In this document: in pieces, positions 1 to 6,521 of the stretch | Layout of the letters: each line of letters begins with the position of its first letter | How positions within the stretch are numbered: the first letter of the stretch is position 1 | NCBI GenBank assembly: GCA_900552305.1 | Contig: URZD01000083.1 | Span: 1 to 9,048, forward strand | Direction: 5' to 3' | DNA from: an uncultured Eubacteriales bacterium | GTDB taxonomy: Bacteria > Bacillota > Clostridia > Monoglobales > Monoglobaceae | DNA: 9,048 nt | Translations under genes and position numbers: made by a program | Notes under the pieces: model-generated | Database searches by the model: none | Told to the model about the DNA's origin: nothing | The model's input: only the letters and a program-made list of their open reading frames with translations

Positions 1-51
1 GTTGACACACGCCCCTCAAACGTGCCTGTCTGCCTATTCCAGCATGCTCGC
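1..51 (-). tRNA. tRNA-Leu(GAG), 5' part, cut by the window edge
   Basis: Read on the minus strand from 51, the sequence folds as the first half of a tRNA. The acceptor 5' strand GCGAGCA (51-45) is followed by TG. The D stem is CTG (42-40) with CAG (28-26), and its loop carries the usual GG and AGA. The anticodon stem is CACGT (24-20) with GCGTG (12-8). The seven-base loop TTGAGGG (19-13) gives anticodon GAG (17-15), which reads the leucine codons CUC and CUU. The bases after the anticodon arm (TGTC) fit the start of the long variable arm of a class II tRNA. The variable arm, T arm and 3' acceptor strand lie outside the window. A consensus promoter sits just upstream. Identity as tRNA-Leu is inferred from this half only. 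Confidence 0.85.
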
Positions 52-71
52 ATTGCTCAAACAGCTTTTAT

Positions 72-100
72 ATTATAACCTATTATTTCCGTTTTGTCAA
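72..100 (-). promoter_or_regulatory. Consensus sigma-A promoter for the tRNA-Leu gene
   Basis: On the minus strand the -35 box TTGACA lies at 100-95 and the -10 box TATAAT at 77-72. The spacer is exactly 17 bp, so all twelve box positions match consensus. The start of transcription is expected near 65, about 14 bases before the tRNA 5' end at 51. A perfect promoter immediately upstream of a stable RNA gene is what one expects for high constitutive output. Confidence 0.9.
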
Positions 101-250
101 CCCCTTTTTCAAAAAAAATGCCTGTTTTTCTGTGTTTTTTCCGTCTCTGTAACCATATTTCATTTTTCCCGAAATGCCCTTGCCTTATTCAATGCCGCAA
201 AATTTTTATCGAGCGCCTTAAAACCGTTTTGCGTGCAGCCGCCCGACACA

Positions 251-302
251 AAAACGCCCTCAAACAGCCGGCAATATAGTCCGTACTGATTAAAGGCGTT
301 TT
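251..302 (-). terminator. Possible terminator after citrate synthase
   Basis: On the minus strand AAAACGCC (302-295) can pair with GGCGTTTT (258-251), and a T-rich tail (GTTTTTGTG) follows. The 36 bases between the arms include a weaker CAG/CTG and CGG/CCG pairing. The large interior makes this a weak intrinsic terminator. It lies about 37 bp past the citrate synthase stop codon, where one would be needed before the strong tRNA promoter. The rest of 101-338 shows nothing else that can be supported. Confidence 0.35.
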
Positions 303-338
303 ATATTCGCTTATCGGTGCCGCATTTTCTGGCAGTTT

Positions 339-1694
339 CTACCTCTCGTCAATCGGCGTATAATTGATACGTTTAACAATGCTCTTATACGCGGGACGAA
401 TGATTTTGCCGCCTGTCAGAACTTCCTCAATTCTGTGCGCGGACCAGCCTACTATTCTTGCCATTGCAAAAATCGGCGTATAAAGCTCCTGCGGAAGATT
501 GAGCATCTGATAGATAAATCCCGAATAGAAATCCACATTTGCGGGCATCGGGTCGGTAATCCCCTTTACGTCCTCAAATACCTTCGGCGCGATACGCTCA
601 ACGGCGGAATACAGTTCAAACTCGTCAGACTTGCCGCTTTTCTCCGCAAGTTTCTTTGCGCAATCCTTCAGTATGACCGCACGCGGGTCGGAAAGGGTAT
701 ATATCGCATGACCTATGCCGTAAATAAGTCCGCTGCCGTCTCCGGCTTCCTTGCGCACGATTCGGCAAAGATAGTCGTATATTTCCTCGTCATCCTTCCA
801 GTCATGCAGATTCTCCTTGATTTCCTCCATTTGCGCGAGGGTCTTTTGGTTTGCGCCGCCGTGCTTTGGTCCCTTTAATGAGCCTATCGCGGCAGCAACC
901 GCAGAATATGTATCGGTATTACTTGACGACAAAACTCTGATTGCAAAAGCCGAGTTGTTTCCGCCGCCGTGCTCCGCATGGAGAATAAGCGCAAGGTCGA
1001 GAATTTTAGCTTCCTCGCGCGTGTACTTATGATTCGGGCGGATAAGATAAAGGAAGTTCTCCGCAACCGAAAGCTCCGGGTCGGGGTTATGCAGTACAAG
1101 GCTCTTTCCGTCATAATAATGCCGTTTTGCCGCATAGGCGTGGGCAATCATTGTAGGAAACCGCGCGATAAGCTCCAATGTCTGACGGAACAGGTTGTCC
1201 GCGTCAATGCCGTCGGGATTCACCTCGTCATATGAGTAAAGCGCAAGCACGGAACGTGCCAGCTTGTTCATGATATTGTTACTCGGAGCTTTTAAAATCA
1301 TGTCCTCGGTAAAGTTTTTCGGCAGTGACCTTTTTGAAGCAAGCGCCTTTGTAAACTTTTCAAGCTCCTCTTTTTTGGGCAAAAAGCCGAATGTTATAAG
1401 GAAAATAACCTCCTCAAAACCAAACCTGTCCTCTTCAAGACAGTGCTTTACAATGTCGTCAACCGATATACCGCGGTATCTCAGCTGTCCGACAATAGGC
1501 GCTTTCGGCCCCTCGTCCATGACGTAACCGTGAACCTCACCGATTGATGTCAGTCCGGCAAGAACACCTGTTCCGTCAGCATTACGCAAACCGCGTTTAA
1601 CATTGTATTCGTTGTAGTAATGCTGCGGAATATTTATAATGGTATTATGCTGCTGTAAAAGCTGCTGTAAGTAGTCGTTAAGTTCACGATTCAT
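339..1694 (-). CDS. gltA: Citrate synthase (citrate/2-methylcitrate synthase family)
   Basis: This enzyme condenses acetyl-CoA with oxaloacetate to citrate in the cytoplasm, the entry to the TCA cycle and, in many anaerobes, to glutamate synthesis. The 451-aa protein has the family landmarks in order: HAEHGGGNNS (His239 to His242), GPKHGG (His278), GIGHAIY (His329) and NVDFYSG (Asp388), which correspond to the catalytic histidine, histidine and aspartate region. RPAYKS near the C terminus supplies a substrate-binding arginine. The open frame extends 11 codons further, to 1727. ATG at 1694 is preferred because GGAG lies 7 bases upstream, while the longer start would give an unlikely MPCRAAEWRLF leader. 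About 450 aa is normal for the form found in clostridia. The leader contains competing RNA structures described separately. Strict citrate against 2-methylcitrate specificity cannot be told from sequence. Confidence 0.95.
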   Translation of the reverse strand: MNRELNDYLQQLLQQHNTIINIPQHYYNEYNVKRGLRNADGTGVLAGLTSIGEVHGYVMDEGPKAPIVGQLRYRGISVDDIVKHCLEEDRFGFEEVIFLITFGFLPKKEELEKFTKALASKRSLPKNFTEDMILKAPSNNIMNKLARSVLALYSYDEVNPDGIDADNLFRQTLELIARFPTMIAHAYAAKRHYYDGKSLVLHNPDPELSVAENFLYLIRPNHKYTREEAKILDLALILHAEHGGGNNSAFAIRVLSSSNTDTYSAVAAAIGSLKGPKHGGANQKTLAQMEEIKENLHDWKDDEEIYDYLCRIVRKEAGDGSGLIYGIGHAIYTLSDPRAVILKDCAKKLAEKSGKSDEFELYSAVERIAPKVFEDVKGITDPMPANVDFYSGFIYQMLNLPQELYTPIFAMARIVGWSAHRIEEVLTGGKIIRPAYKSIVKRINYTPIDER

Positions 1695-1705
1695 AAAAAG
1701 TCTCC
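1695..1705 (-). promoter_or_regulatory. Ribosome binding site of citrate synthase, inside a complementary segment
   Basis: The minus strand reads GGAGACTTTTT directly before ATG at 1694, so the Shine-Dalgarno GGAG occupies 1705-1702. The ten bases at 1704-1695 are perfectly complementary to 1783-1774 upstream in the same leader. This decides the start codon and also marks the site as one that can be hidden by RNA pairing. Confidence 0.75.
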
Positions 1706-1783
1706 ATTCCGCCGCCCTGCACGGCATTTATTTTGTTTCTTGTATCTCTTATCAGCAGGGCAAGGAATGATAAGAGACTTTTT
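1695..1783 (-). promoter_or_regulatory. Candidate cis-regulatory leader RNA of citrate synthase with two exclusive folds
   Basis: Fold 1 is a hairpin of ten Watson-Crick pairs: TCTCTTATCA (1777-1768) with TGATAAGAGA (1754-1745) around a 13-base loop. Fold 2 pairs AAAAAGTCTC (1783-1774) with GAGACTTTTT (1704-1695), ten perfect pairs that bury the Shine-Dalgarno. Nested inside it, GCCCTGC (1761-1755) pairs with GCAGGGC (1720-1714), and two G-U pairs can extend this stem. Both folds use bases 1777-1774, so they compete. In fold 1 the GCCCTGC segment sits in the loop and could instead form a pseudoknot with 1720-1714. This arrangement is that of an expression platform acting on translation. I recognise no known riboswitch family, and no ligand can be proposed. 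The transcription start is not known and must lie upstream of 1783 for the switch to work. Confidence 0.55.
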
Positions 1784-1807
1784 CGCCCGTAAAGGCTCAC
1801 ATTTTAC

Positions 1808-1845
1808 AAATTCTCGCGCCCTCATTGCTGCGGACGCGAGAATTT
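1808..1845 (-). terminator. Stem-loop after hinT, probable terminator
   Basis: A 14-bp inverted repeat has arms at 1808-1821 and 1832-1845, with a single non-Watson-Crick position (a U-G wobble on the minus RNA) and a ten-base loop. It lies about 20 bp beyond the hinT stop codon. On the minus strand only TTTGTAAAAT follows, so the U tract is short. On the plus strand a run of seven T follows, so it would end transcription better in that direction. No plus-strand gene ends here. It may be bidirectional, or it may serve as an operator next to the TAAAAT box at 1806-1801. Confidence 0.6.
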
Positions 1846-1865
1846 TTTTGTTTTAATTGTTATCA

Positions 1866-2210
1866 TCAACCCGGAGGCCAACCGAGGTTGCGCCCCGCAA
1901 GAAGGTGGAAATGCAGATGACCCACGGTCTGTCCGCCGTCCTCGCCGCAGTTGTTCACTATTCTGTATCCGTTCTCCGCAAAGCCAAGCTCCTTCGCGAT
2001 TTTTGCGGCAGCGACAAAAACCTTGCCTACAACATCCGCATTATCGGAATTAAGCTCATTTGCCGAGGAAATGTGCGTCTTGGGAATAATAACAATATGC
2101 TCCGGTGCCTGCGGTGCAATATCGCGGAACGCATAAACGTATTCGTCCTCGTACACCTTTGTTGACGGAACTTCACCCTTTGCTATTTTACAAAAAAGAC
2201 AATCCGACAC
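1866..2210 (-). CDS. hinT: HIT-family nucleotide hydrolase (HinT-like)
   Basis: HIT proteins hydrolyse nucleoside phosphoramidates and adenylated compounds such as aminoacyl-AMP in the cytoplasm. The 114-aa protein shows the histidine triad HLHFHLL (His98, His100, His102) near the C terminus, plus AFRDIAPQAPEH and the C-terminal LLAGRNLG, all typical of HinT. Cys4-Cys7 with His46 and His98 may bind zinc as in other bacterial HIT proteins. The frame is open up to a TTG at 2219, but the Shine-Dalgarno-like AAAGGGG abuts that codon. The GTG at 2210 has the same site nine bases upstream and gives the usual MSDCLFCKI N terminus, so GTG is chosen. It lies downstream of alaS, which fits a role around aminoacyl-adenylates, although a terminator separates the two. 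Confidence 0.93.
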   Translation of the reverse strand: MSDCLFCKIAKGEVPSTKVYEDEYVYAFRDIAPQAPEHIVIIPKTHISSANELNSDNADVVGKVFVAAAKIAKELGFAENGYRIVNNCGEDGGQTVGHLHFHLLAGRNLGWPPG

Positions 2211-2219
2211 TGTTTTCAA

Positions 2220-2240
2220 CCCCTTTCACCGACAATTATA
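2220..2240 (-). promoter_or_regulatory. Possible -10 box and ribosome binding site of hinT
   Basis: On the minus strand TATAAT (2240-2235) is a perfect -10 box, but no good -35 box lies 16-18 bp upstream, because that stretch is the alaS terminator stem. AAAGGGG (2226-2220) is the ribosome binding site for GTG at 2210. A start near 2228 would leave a very short leader, so promoter activity is uncertain. The ribosome binding site is the firmer part. Confidence 0.4.
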
Positions 2241-2251
2241 TTCGCAGAAAC

Positions 2252-2276
2252 AGGAAAAACCGATTCGGTTTTTCCT
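2252..2276 (-). terminator. Terminator of alaS
   Basis: A perfect inverted repeat has arms AGGAAAAACCG at 2252-2262 and CGGTTTTTCCT at 2266-2276, around a three-base loop. It starts 15 bp after the alaS stop codon. The minus-strand 3' arm contains five T and is followed by GTTTCTG. It is compact and correctly placed to end alaS transcription, though the T run is inside the stem rather than after it. Confidence 0.7.
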
Positions 2277-2290
2277 ATCCCCATTTTTAT

Positions 2291-4912
2291 TTATTTTATA
2301 AGCGTCTTAACAAGCGCAAGCGCATCAGCAAGCCTGCTTGCATCCTTACCGCCCGCCTGTGCGGAATCCGGCTTGCCGCCGCCTCCGCCGCCGCAGGTCT
2401 TTGCGACCTCGCGGATGATGTTTCCTGCGTGCGCGCCCTTCTTTATCGCCTCCGGCGTAGCCATTGCGATTATATTCCCCTTGCCGCCGCCAGCCGATGC
2501 AAGAACTATAACAGCACAGTCAAGCTTTTGTTTAAGGTTGTCACCCGCATTGCGCAGCGCATTCATATCTATGCCGTCGTCAAGACGCGCGGCAATCACC
2601 TTTATGCCGTTTACCTCCTCGGCACTGTTGGTAAGTTCCGCAAGAGAGCTGTTTGCCATTTTGCTCTTAAGGCTTTCAAGCTCGCGTTTAAGTGACTTGT
2701 TTTCCTCTGTAACCGCTGCAACCTTCTTCAGCACCTCCGAAGAATTGGACTTAACCGTATCGGATATATCGGATATAAGTTTTTCCGCAGCCGCCATATG
2801 TTCAAGCACACCAAAGCCGGTTACGCCCTCGATACGTCTTACGCCCGCCGCAACTCCGCTTTCGGAGGTTATTTTAAGAAGTCCTATGTTGCCCGTGTTG
2901 GAAACATGAGTACCGCCGCAGAATTCCATGCTGTAGTCGCCCATTTTAACAACTCTGACGGTTTCTCCGTATTTCTCGCCGAACAGAGCGGTTGCGCCCA
3001 TCTTCTTTGCCTCGTCTATGCTCTTTACCATAGTTTCAACCGGCATCGCCGCAAGAATATGCTCGTTTACATCTCTTTCAACCTGAGCAAGCTCCTCCGC
3101 AGTCATCGCGGTGAAGTGCGAGAAGTCAAAACGGACGCGATCCTCGGACACATAAGAGCCTGCCTGCGCAATATGGTTGCCGAGAACCTTTTTGAGTGCC
3201 GCCTGGAGAAGGTGCGCCGCCGAGTGGTTTCGCTTTATAGCCGCTCTCCTTACAGAATCAATTTTTGCCGTAACCTTGTCGCCGACCTTTACCGAGCCTT
3301 TTTTAACCGTACCGAAGTGCAGAAATCTTCCGTTCAGCTTCTTTGTATCGGTAATCAATATTTCGCAGCCGTCGTTCAAAATAACGCCGCTGTCACCGAC
3401 CTGACCGCCGCTTTCGGCATAGAACGCCGTTCTGTCAAGGACTACCGTAACAGAGTCACCGACCCCTATGCTGTCCTTCAGCTCGCCGTTTGAGGCAAGA
3501 GCAATAATTTCCGCGTCAATGCTCTCGTTTTCATAACCGTCAAATACCGTTTCGGTTTTAAGCGACGAGAATATATCCTCATCCCACGCGGCATCCTCCA
3601 TATCCCCGCGAGCCTTTCTTGCCTTTTCCTTCTGCTCGTTCATGAGTGCGGTAAAGCCGTCCTCGTCAATGCTCATGCCCGCTTCCTCTATTATTTCGCG
3701 GGTGAGGTCAATCGGGAATCCGTAGGTATCGTAAAGGCTGAACGCCTTATCGCCGCCGAGTACCGACTCGCCGCTTTTCTTCATTGCGTCTATATAATCG
3801 TTAAGTCTTACAAGACCTTGGTCGATAGTCTTAGAGAAACGCTCCTCCTCGGTCTTGATAACCTTTTCGATATACTCGAATTTTTCTTCAAGCTCCGGAT
3901 ATGCGGACTTGGACTCGTTCGCAACAACCTTTGCTATTTTATAAAGGAACGGTTTTTCTATGCCGAGCAGTCTGCCGTGGCGCGCCGCGCGTCTGAGCAA
4001 ACGTCTGAGTACATAGCCGCGGCCTTCGTTATCCGGCAAAACGCCGTCCGAAACGAGGAACACAGTACTTCTTATATGGTCTGTGATTACACGCAGCGAG
4101 ACGTCTGTTTTCTCGTCCCTGCCGTATTCAACGCCCGCCATGCTTGCCGCATAGTCAAGCACCCTGCGGATTGTGTCAACCTCGAATATCGATGTAACGC
4201 CCTGCATTATACAAGCCATACGCTCAAGACCCATGCCCGTATCGATGTTCGGATGCTCAAGACGGTTATAGTTGCCGTTTTCGTCCTTGTCAAACTGTGT
4301 AAATACCAGATTCCAAAACTCAACATAGCGGTCGCAGTCGCATCCGACCGCACAGTCCGGCTTGCCGCAGCCGTATGCCTCGCCGCGGTCAAAATATATC
4401 TCCGAGCACGGACCACACGGACCCGTACCGATTTCCCAGAAGTTGTCCTCCTTGCCGAGGCGTACGATTCTGTCCGGACTTACGCCAACGCGCTTTGTCC
4501 AAAGCTCGACAGCTTCCTCGTCATCCTCGTAAACGCTGACCCAAAGCCTGTCCGCCGGGATTTCGAGTACCTGCGTGATAAATTCCCACGCCCAGCCGGT
4601 AACCTCCTTCTTAAAATAATCTCCGAAGGAGAAGTTGCCCAGCATCTCAAAGAATGTGCCGTGACGCGCGGTTTTGCCGACACGCTCTATATCCGGGGTT
4701 CTGATACACTTCTGACAGGTGGTAACCCTTTTGCACGGCGGAACCTCCTTGCCCGTGAAGTATGGCTTGAGCGGCGCCATGCCCGCGTTTATCAAAAGCA
4801 GACTTGCATCGTTCTGCGGTACGAGCGGAAACGACGGAAGCCTTAAATGCCCCTTTGACTCAAAAAAGGAAAGATACTTTTCCCGTATTTCGTTTAATCC
4901 TAACTTTTCCAT
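2291..4912 (-). CDS. alaS: Alanine-tRNA ligase (AlaRS)
   Basis: AlaRS charges tRNA-Ala with alanine in the cytoplasm and edits mischarged serine and glycine. At 873 aa it is full length. The class II catalytic core fills roughly residues 1-250, with the motif 2 region RHGTFFEMLGNFSFGDYF at 84-100 and the motif 3 region DTGMGLERM at 224-232. The editing domain carries the zinc-binding HSAAH (His563, His567) and CGGTH (Cys665 to His669). A coiled-coil stretch at about 725-755 leads to the C-Ala domain, with the glycine run 841-846 followed by KPDSAQAGG. ATG at 4912 has GAGG eight bases upstream and a strong promoter about 55 bp away. A single terminator follows the stop, so it is probably a one-gene unit. 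Nothing is missing. Confidence 0.99.
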   Translation of the reverse strand: MEKLGLNEIREKYLSFFESKGHLRLPSFPLVPQNDASLLLINAGMAPLKPYFTGKEVPPCKRVTTCQKCIRTPDIERVGKTARHGTFFEMLGNFSFGDYFKKEVTGWAWEFITQVLEIPADRLWVSVYEDDEEAVELWTKRVGVSPDRIVRLGKEDNFWEIGTGPCGPCSEIYFDRGEAYGCGKPDCAVGCDCDRYVEFWNLVFTQFDKDENGNYNRLEHPNIDTGMGLERMACIMQGVTSIFEVDTIRRVLDYAASMAGVEYGRDEKTDVSLRVITDHIRSTVFLVSDGVLPDNEGRGYVLRRLLRRAARHGRLLGIEKPFLYKIAKVVANESKSAYPELEEKFEYIEKVIKTEEERFSKTIDQGLVRLNDYIDAMKKSGESVLGGDKAFSLYDTYGFPIDLTREIIEEAGMSIDEDGFTALMNEQKEKARKARGDMEDAAWDEDIFSSLKTETVFDGYENESIDAEIIALASNGELKDSIGVGDSVTVVLDRTAFYAESGGQVGDSGVILNDGCEILITDTKKLNGRFLHFGTVKKGSVKVGDKVTAKIDSVRRAAIKRNHSAAHLLQAALKKVLGNHIAQAGSYVSEDRVRFDFSHFTAMTAEELAQVERDVNEHILAAMPVETMVKSIDEAKKMGATALFGEKYGETVRVVKMGDYSMEFCGGTHVSNTGNIGLLKITSESGVAAGVRRIEGVTGFGVLEHMAAAEKLISDISDTVKSNSSEVLKKVAAVTEENKSLKRELESLKSKMANSSLAELTNSAEEVNGIKVIAARLDDGIDMNALRNAGDNLKQKLDCAVIVLASAGGGKGNIIAMATPEAIKKGAHAGNIIREVAKTCGGGGGGKPDSAQAGGKDASRLADALALVKTLIK

Positions 4913-4965
4913 TGGTTTTACCTCATTTCAACATTGATTCATTACTTATCAATTATCATCTTATT

Positions 4966-4994
4966 ATTATACCAATTTATTTACAATTAGTCAA
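4966..4994 (-). promoter_or_regulatory. Strong extended -10 promoter of alaS
   Basis: On the minus strand the -35 box is TTGACT (4994-4989, five of six matches) and the -10 box is TATAAT (4971-4966), preceded by the extended TGG. The spacer is 17 bp. Transcription should start near 4959, giving a leader of about 47 nt. That leader holds only a small 6-bp hairpin (4933-4938 with 4948-4953). This is too short for a T-box, the usual control of alaS in many Firmicutes. Confidence 0.88.
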
Positions 4995-5047
4995 TATGCC
5001 GCATATATACTTTTTCACTGAAATTTTGACAAAAATGTATGTAGAAT

Positions 5048-5764
5048 TTAGTGTCTGCCGCCCCGCGGGCATACGCGCATACAAATTCCGCAGACCGAGC
5101 CGCGGCCTATAAGCTGAAATTTCTTTTTCATATATTCGCTGCACGCTTTTGCGTCAACTATTTTTTCGCGCTCCTCGCCCGCCTTCCATTCCTCACCGGT
5201 TATTGCCATTGCCGGGCAAGCCGCCGCACAGAGGTTGCAGCCGCCGCAGACAGACGGGAGCGGATTACTCCCCTCCGCAACCTCGCAGTCGGTAAGAATT
5301 GTGCCGAGTCTTACGCGGGGTCCGAATTTTGAGGACAGAAAAAGACCGCTTTTGCCGACCGTCCCCAGTCCCGAAAGCACCGCCGCGTACTTATGCGAAA
5401 AAATCCCCTGAAGTCCGCAGACCGACTGTGACGCGGGAATCGGCGCGTATCTGTAGCCGTGCCTTGCAAGCGTAAGTCCCGCTCTGAGCGCGAGGTTGTC
5501 AATCAAAGTATTTACCGTTCTGTAATGATGAAAATATGTATGCGTGGGCGCTCCGTCGATTCCGTCAACTATCGCGTCCGAAAGCGGAATATAAAACGAC
5601 ACCGCATAGCCGAGCTTAAAATCGTTTTCTGTTTCAAGCCTGCAAAAACCCACCTCTCCCGCACCGCCGCCGAGTAAAAGGTCTTTGACCTCGTTCCGCG
5701 CCGCAGTCGGATTTCTGTTTTCCGTATTATTCACTGTATGCCGTTTTCTCCTTTCATGTCGCAT
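5048..5764 (-). CDS. QueG-like double 4Fe-4S protein, short form
   Basis: The protein resembles the core of epoxyqueuosine reductase QueG, the cobalamin-dependent enzyme of the last step of queuosine synthesis. It has GLGTVGKSGLF (132-142) and RLGTILTD (152-159). Two ferredoxin-type cluster sites follow: CGGCNLCAAACP (Cys173, 176, 179, 183) and Cys208 with CGICMRVCP (Cys225, 228, 232), the QueG spacing. At 238 aa it is far shorter than QueG, which has about 300-380 residues. It lacks the C-terminal HEAT-like part, and where QueG has the conserved Asp of VDTGPVLER it reads LQGIFSHK. It may therefore be a redox protein of another function. ATG at 5764 overlaps recO by 11 bp, with GGAGG only three bases away. 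GTG at 5734, with AAAGGAG 13 bases upstream, is a real alternative that would drop the basic MRHERRKRHT. Confidence 0.75.
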   Translation of the reverse strand: MRHERRKRHTVNNTENRNPTAARNEVKDLLLGGGAGEVGFCRLETENDFKLGYAVSFYIPLSDAIVDGIDGAPTHTYFHHYRTVNTLIDNLALRAGLTLARHGYRYAPIPASQSVCGLQGIFSHKYAAVLSGLGTVGKSGLFLSSKFGPRVRLGTILTDCEVAEGSNPLPSVCGGCNLCAAACPAMAITGEEWKAGEEREKIVDAKACSEYMKKKFQLIGRGSVCGICMRVCPRGGRH

Positions 5765-6521
5765 TATCCTCCAGCGCCGTCACCTTTTTAAGGTAGTCGA
5801 GCGTCGGAAACTTTTGTTCAAACTGAGCCTCTATGTACAGCTCGCTGATACGGCTGAGATATTTTATGGAATCCTCCGGCGCGTCAAAGGAGAATATTTT
5901 TTTTCCGTCCGCTCCGCAGATAAAATTTATTATTTTGCACATAAGCGGAGAGATTCGCACCGCGTCCTCTCTGCCCTCGGCGCACTTTTCGCATACGCTG
6001 CACCCCGAAATCAGCAAAAGGAACTCCGCATTCTCCGCGCGGCAGGAACTGCACGCGCCGAGCTGCGGCGTATATCCCGCAACGGCGGAAAGCCGCCACT
6101 CAAAAACCGTTTTTATTTTTTCCGTGTCCTGTAAACCTCGGTCAAGGACGTAAAGCACATTCAAAAGGAGCGGCAAAACCTCGCCGTCGGCATCATCCTC
6201 CGCGGTTGTCCTGTTCACAACCTCCGAAAAATATGACGCGTACGCCAGCTTTTCCAGCGATTCGCGGATGTCGGAAAAGCTCTCCAAAACGGTCAGCTCG
6301 TTTAGGCGGTAAAGACCTGTTTTGCTTTTGCTTTTATACATGACAAACTCGCTGTAGGCGAAAAGCTGAAGTCCCGCCATCATTCCCGATTTGTTCGTAC
6401 GCACATTGTTGGCAATGGCGGAAATCCTACCCATGTCATTAGTGACTATAGTCACAATCAGGCTTGTTTCACCGTACTTTACCGTTTTGGTTACAACGCC
6501 CGTCGTCTTTATCAATCCCAA
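5754..6521 (-). CDS. recO: DNA repair protein RecO
   Basis: RecO works with RecR to load RecA on SSB-coated single strands during gap and break repair. The N-terminal OB-fold is seen in IKTTGVVTKTVKYGETSLIV and MGRISAIANNVR. A helical region follows, with a zinc-finger-like cysteine set, CSSC (157, 160) and CSVCEKC (174, 177, 180), typical of Firmicute RecO. The frame is open to an ATG at 6632, but the 37 extra residues resemble no RecO N terminus, and that stretch is yqzL in another frame. TTG at 6521 gives MGLIKTTG and 255 aa, the usual size. GTG at 6530 is nearly as likely, with GAGG three bases upstream. Either way recO begins inside yqzL, which suggests translational coupling. The exact start is uncertain. 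Confidence 0.9.
   Translation of the reverse strand: MGLIKTTGVVTKTVKYGETSLIVTIVTNDMGRISAIANNVRTNKSGMMAGLQLFAYSEFVMYKSKSKTGLYRLNELTVLESFSDIRESLEKLAYASYFSEVVNRTTAEDDADGEVLPLLLNVLYVLDRGLQDTEKIKTVFEWRLSAVAGYTPQLGACSSCRAENAEFLLLISGCSVCEKCAEGREDAVRISPLMCKIINFICGADGKKIFSFDAPEDSIKYLSRISELYIEAQFEQKFPTLDYLKKVTALEDNAT

Noticed and set aside
108..188. A 26-codon minus-strand frame (start ATG, ending near the tRNA promoter)
   Set aside because: Its 3' end runs through the tRNA promoter boxes, and it has no clear ribosome binding site or recognisable sequence.
1778..1790. Plus-strand terminator formed by the 1745-1777 inverted repeat followed by five T
   Set aside because: No plus-strand gene lies upstream; the T run is better explained as the segment complementary to the citrate synthase ribosome binding site.
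2373..2400. GCC/CCG repeat tract that looks like a trinucleotide repeat
   Set aside because: It encodes the glycine-rich stretch normal for the C-terminal domain of AlaRS.
3818..4846. A 342-codon plus-strand open frame opposite alaS, and other long plus-strand frames (435-878, 2105-2695, 2798-3493, 7133-7753)
   Set aside because: All lie antisense to well-identified genes, show no family motifs or good ribosome binding sites, and are explained by the codon bias of the real minus-strand genes.
4994..5006. Small palindrome ATATGC-C-GCATAT next to the alaS -35 box as an operator
   Set aside because: Only 6-bp arms in AT-rich sequence; chance is a sufficient explanation without further copies. 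Mentioned only as a possibility.
5000..5047. A terminator after the QueG-like gene
   Set aside because: Only weak A/T pairings such as ATTTT/AAAAT are present, with no GC stem followed by a T run.
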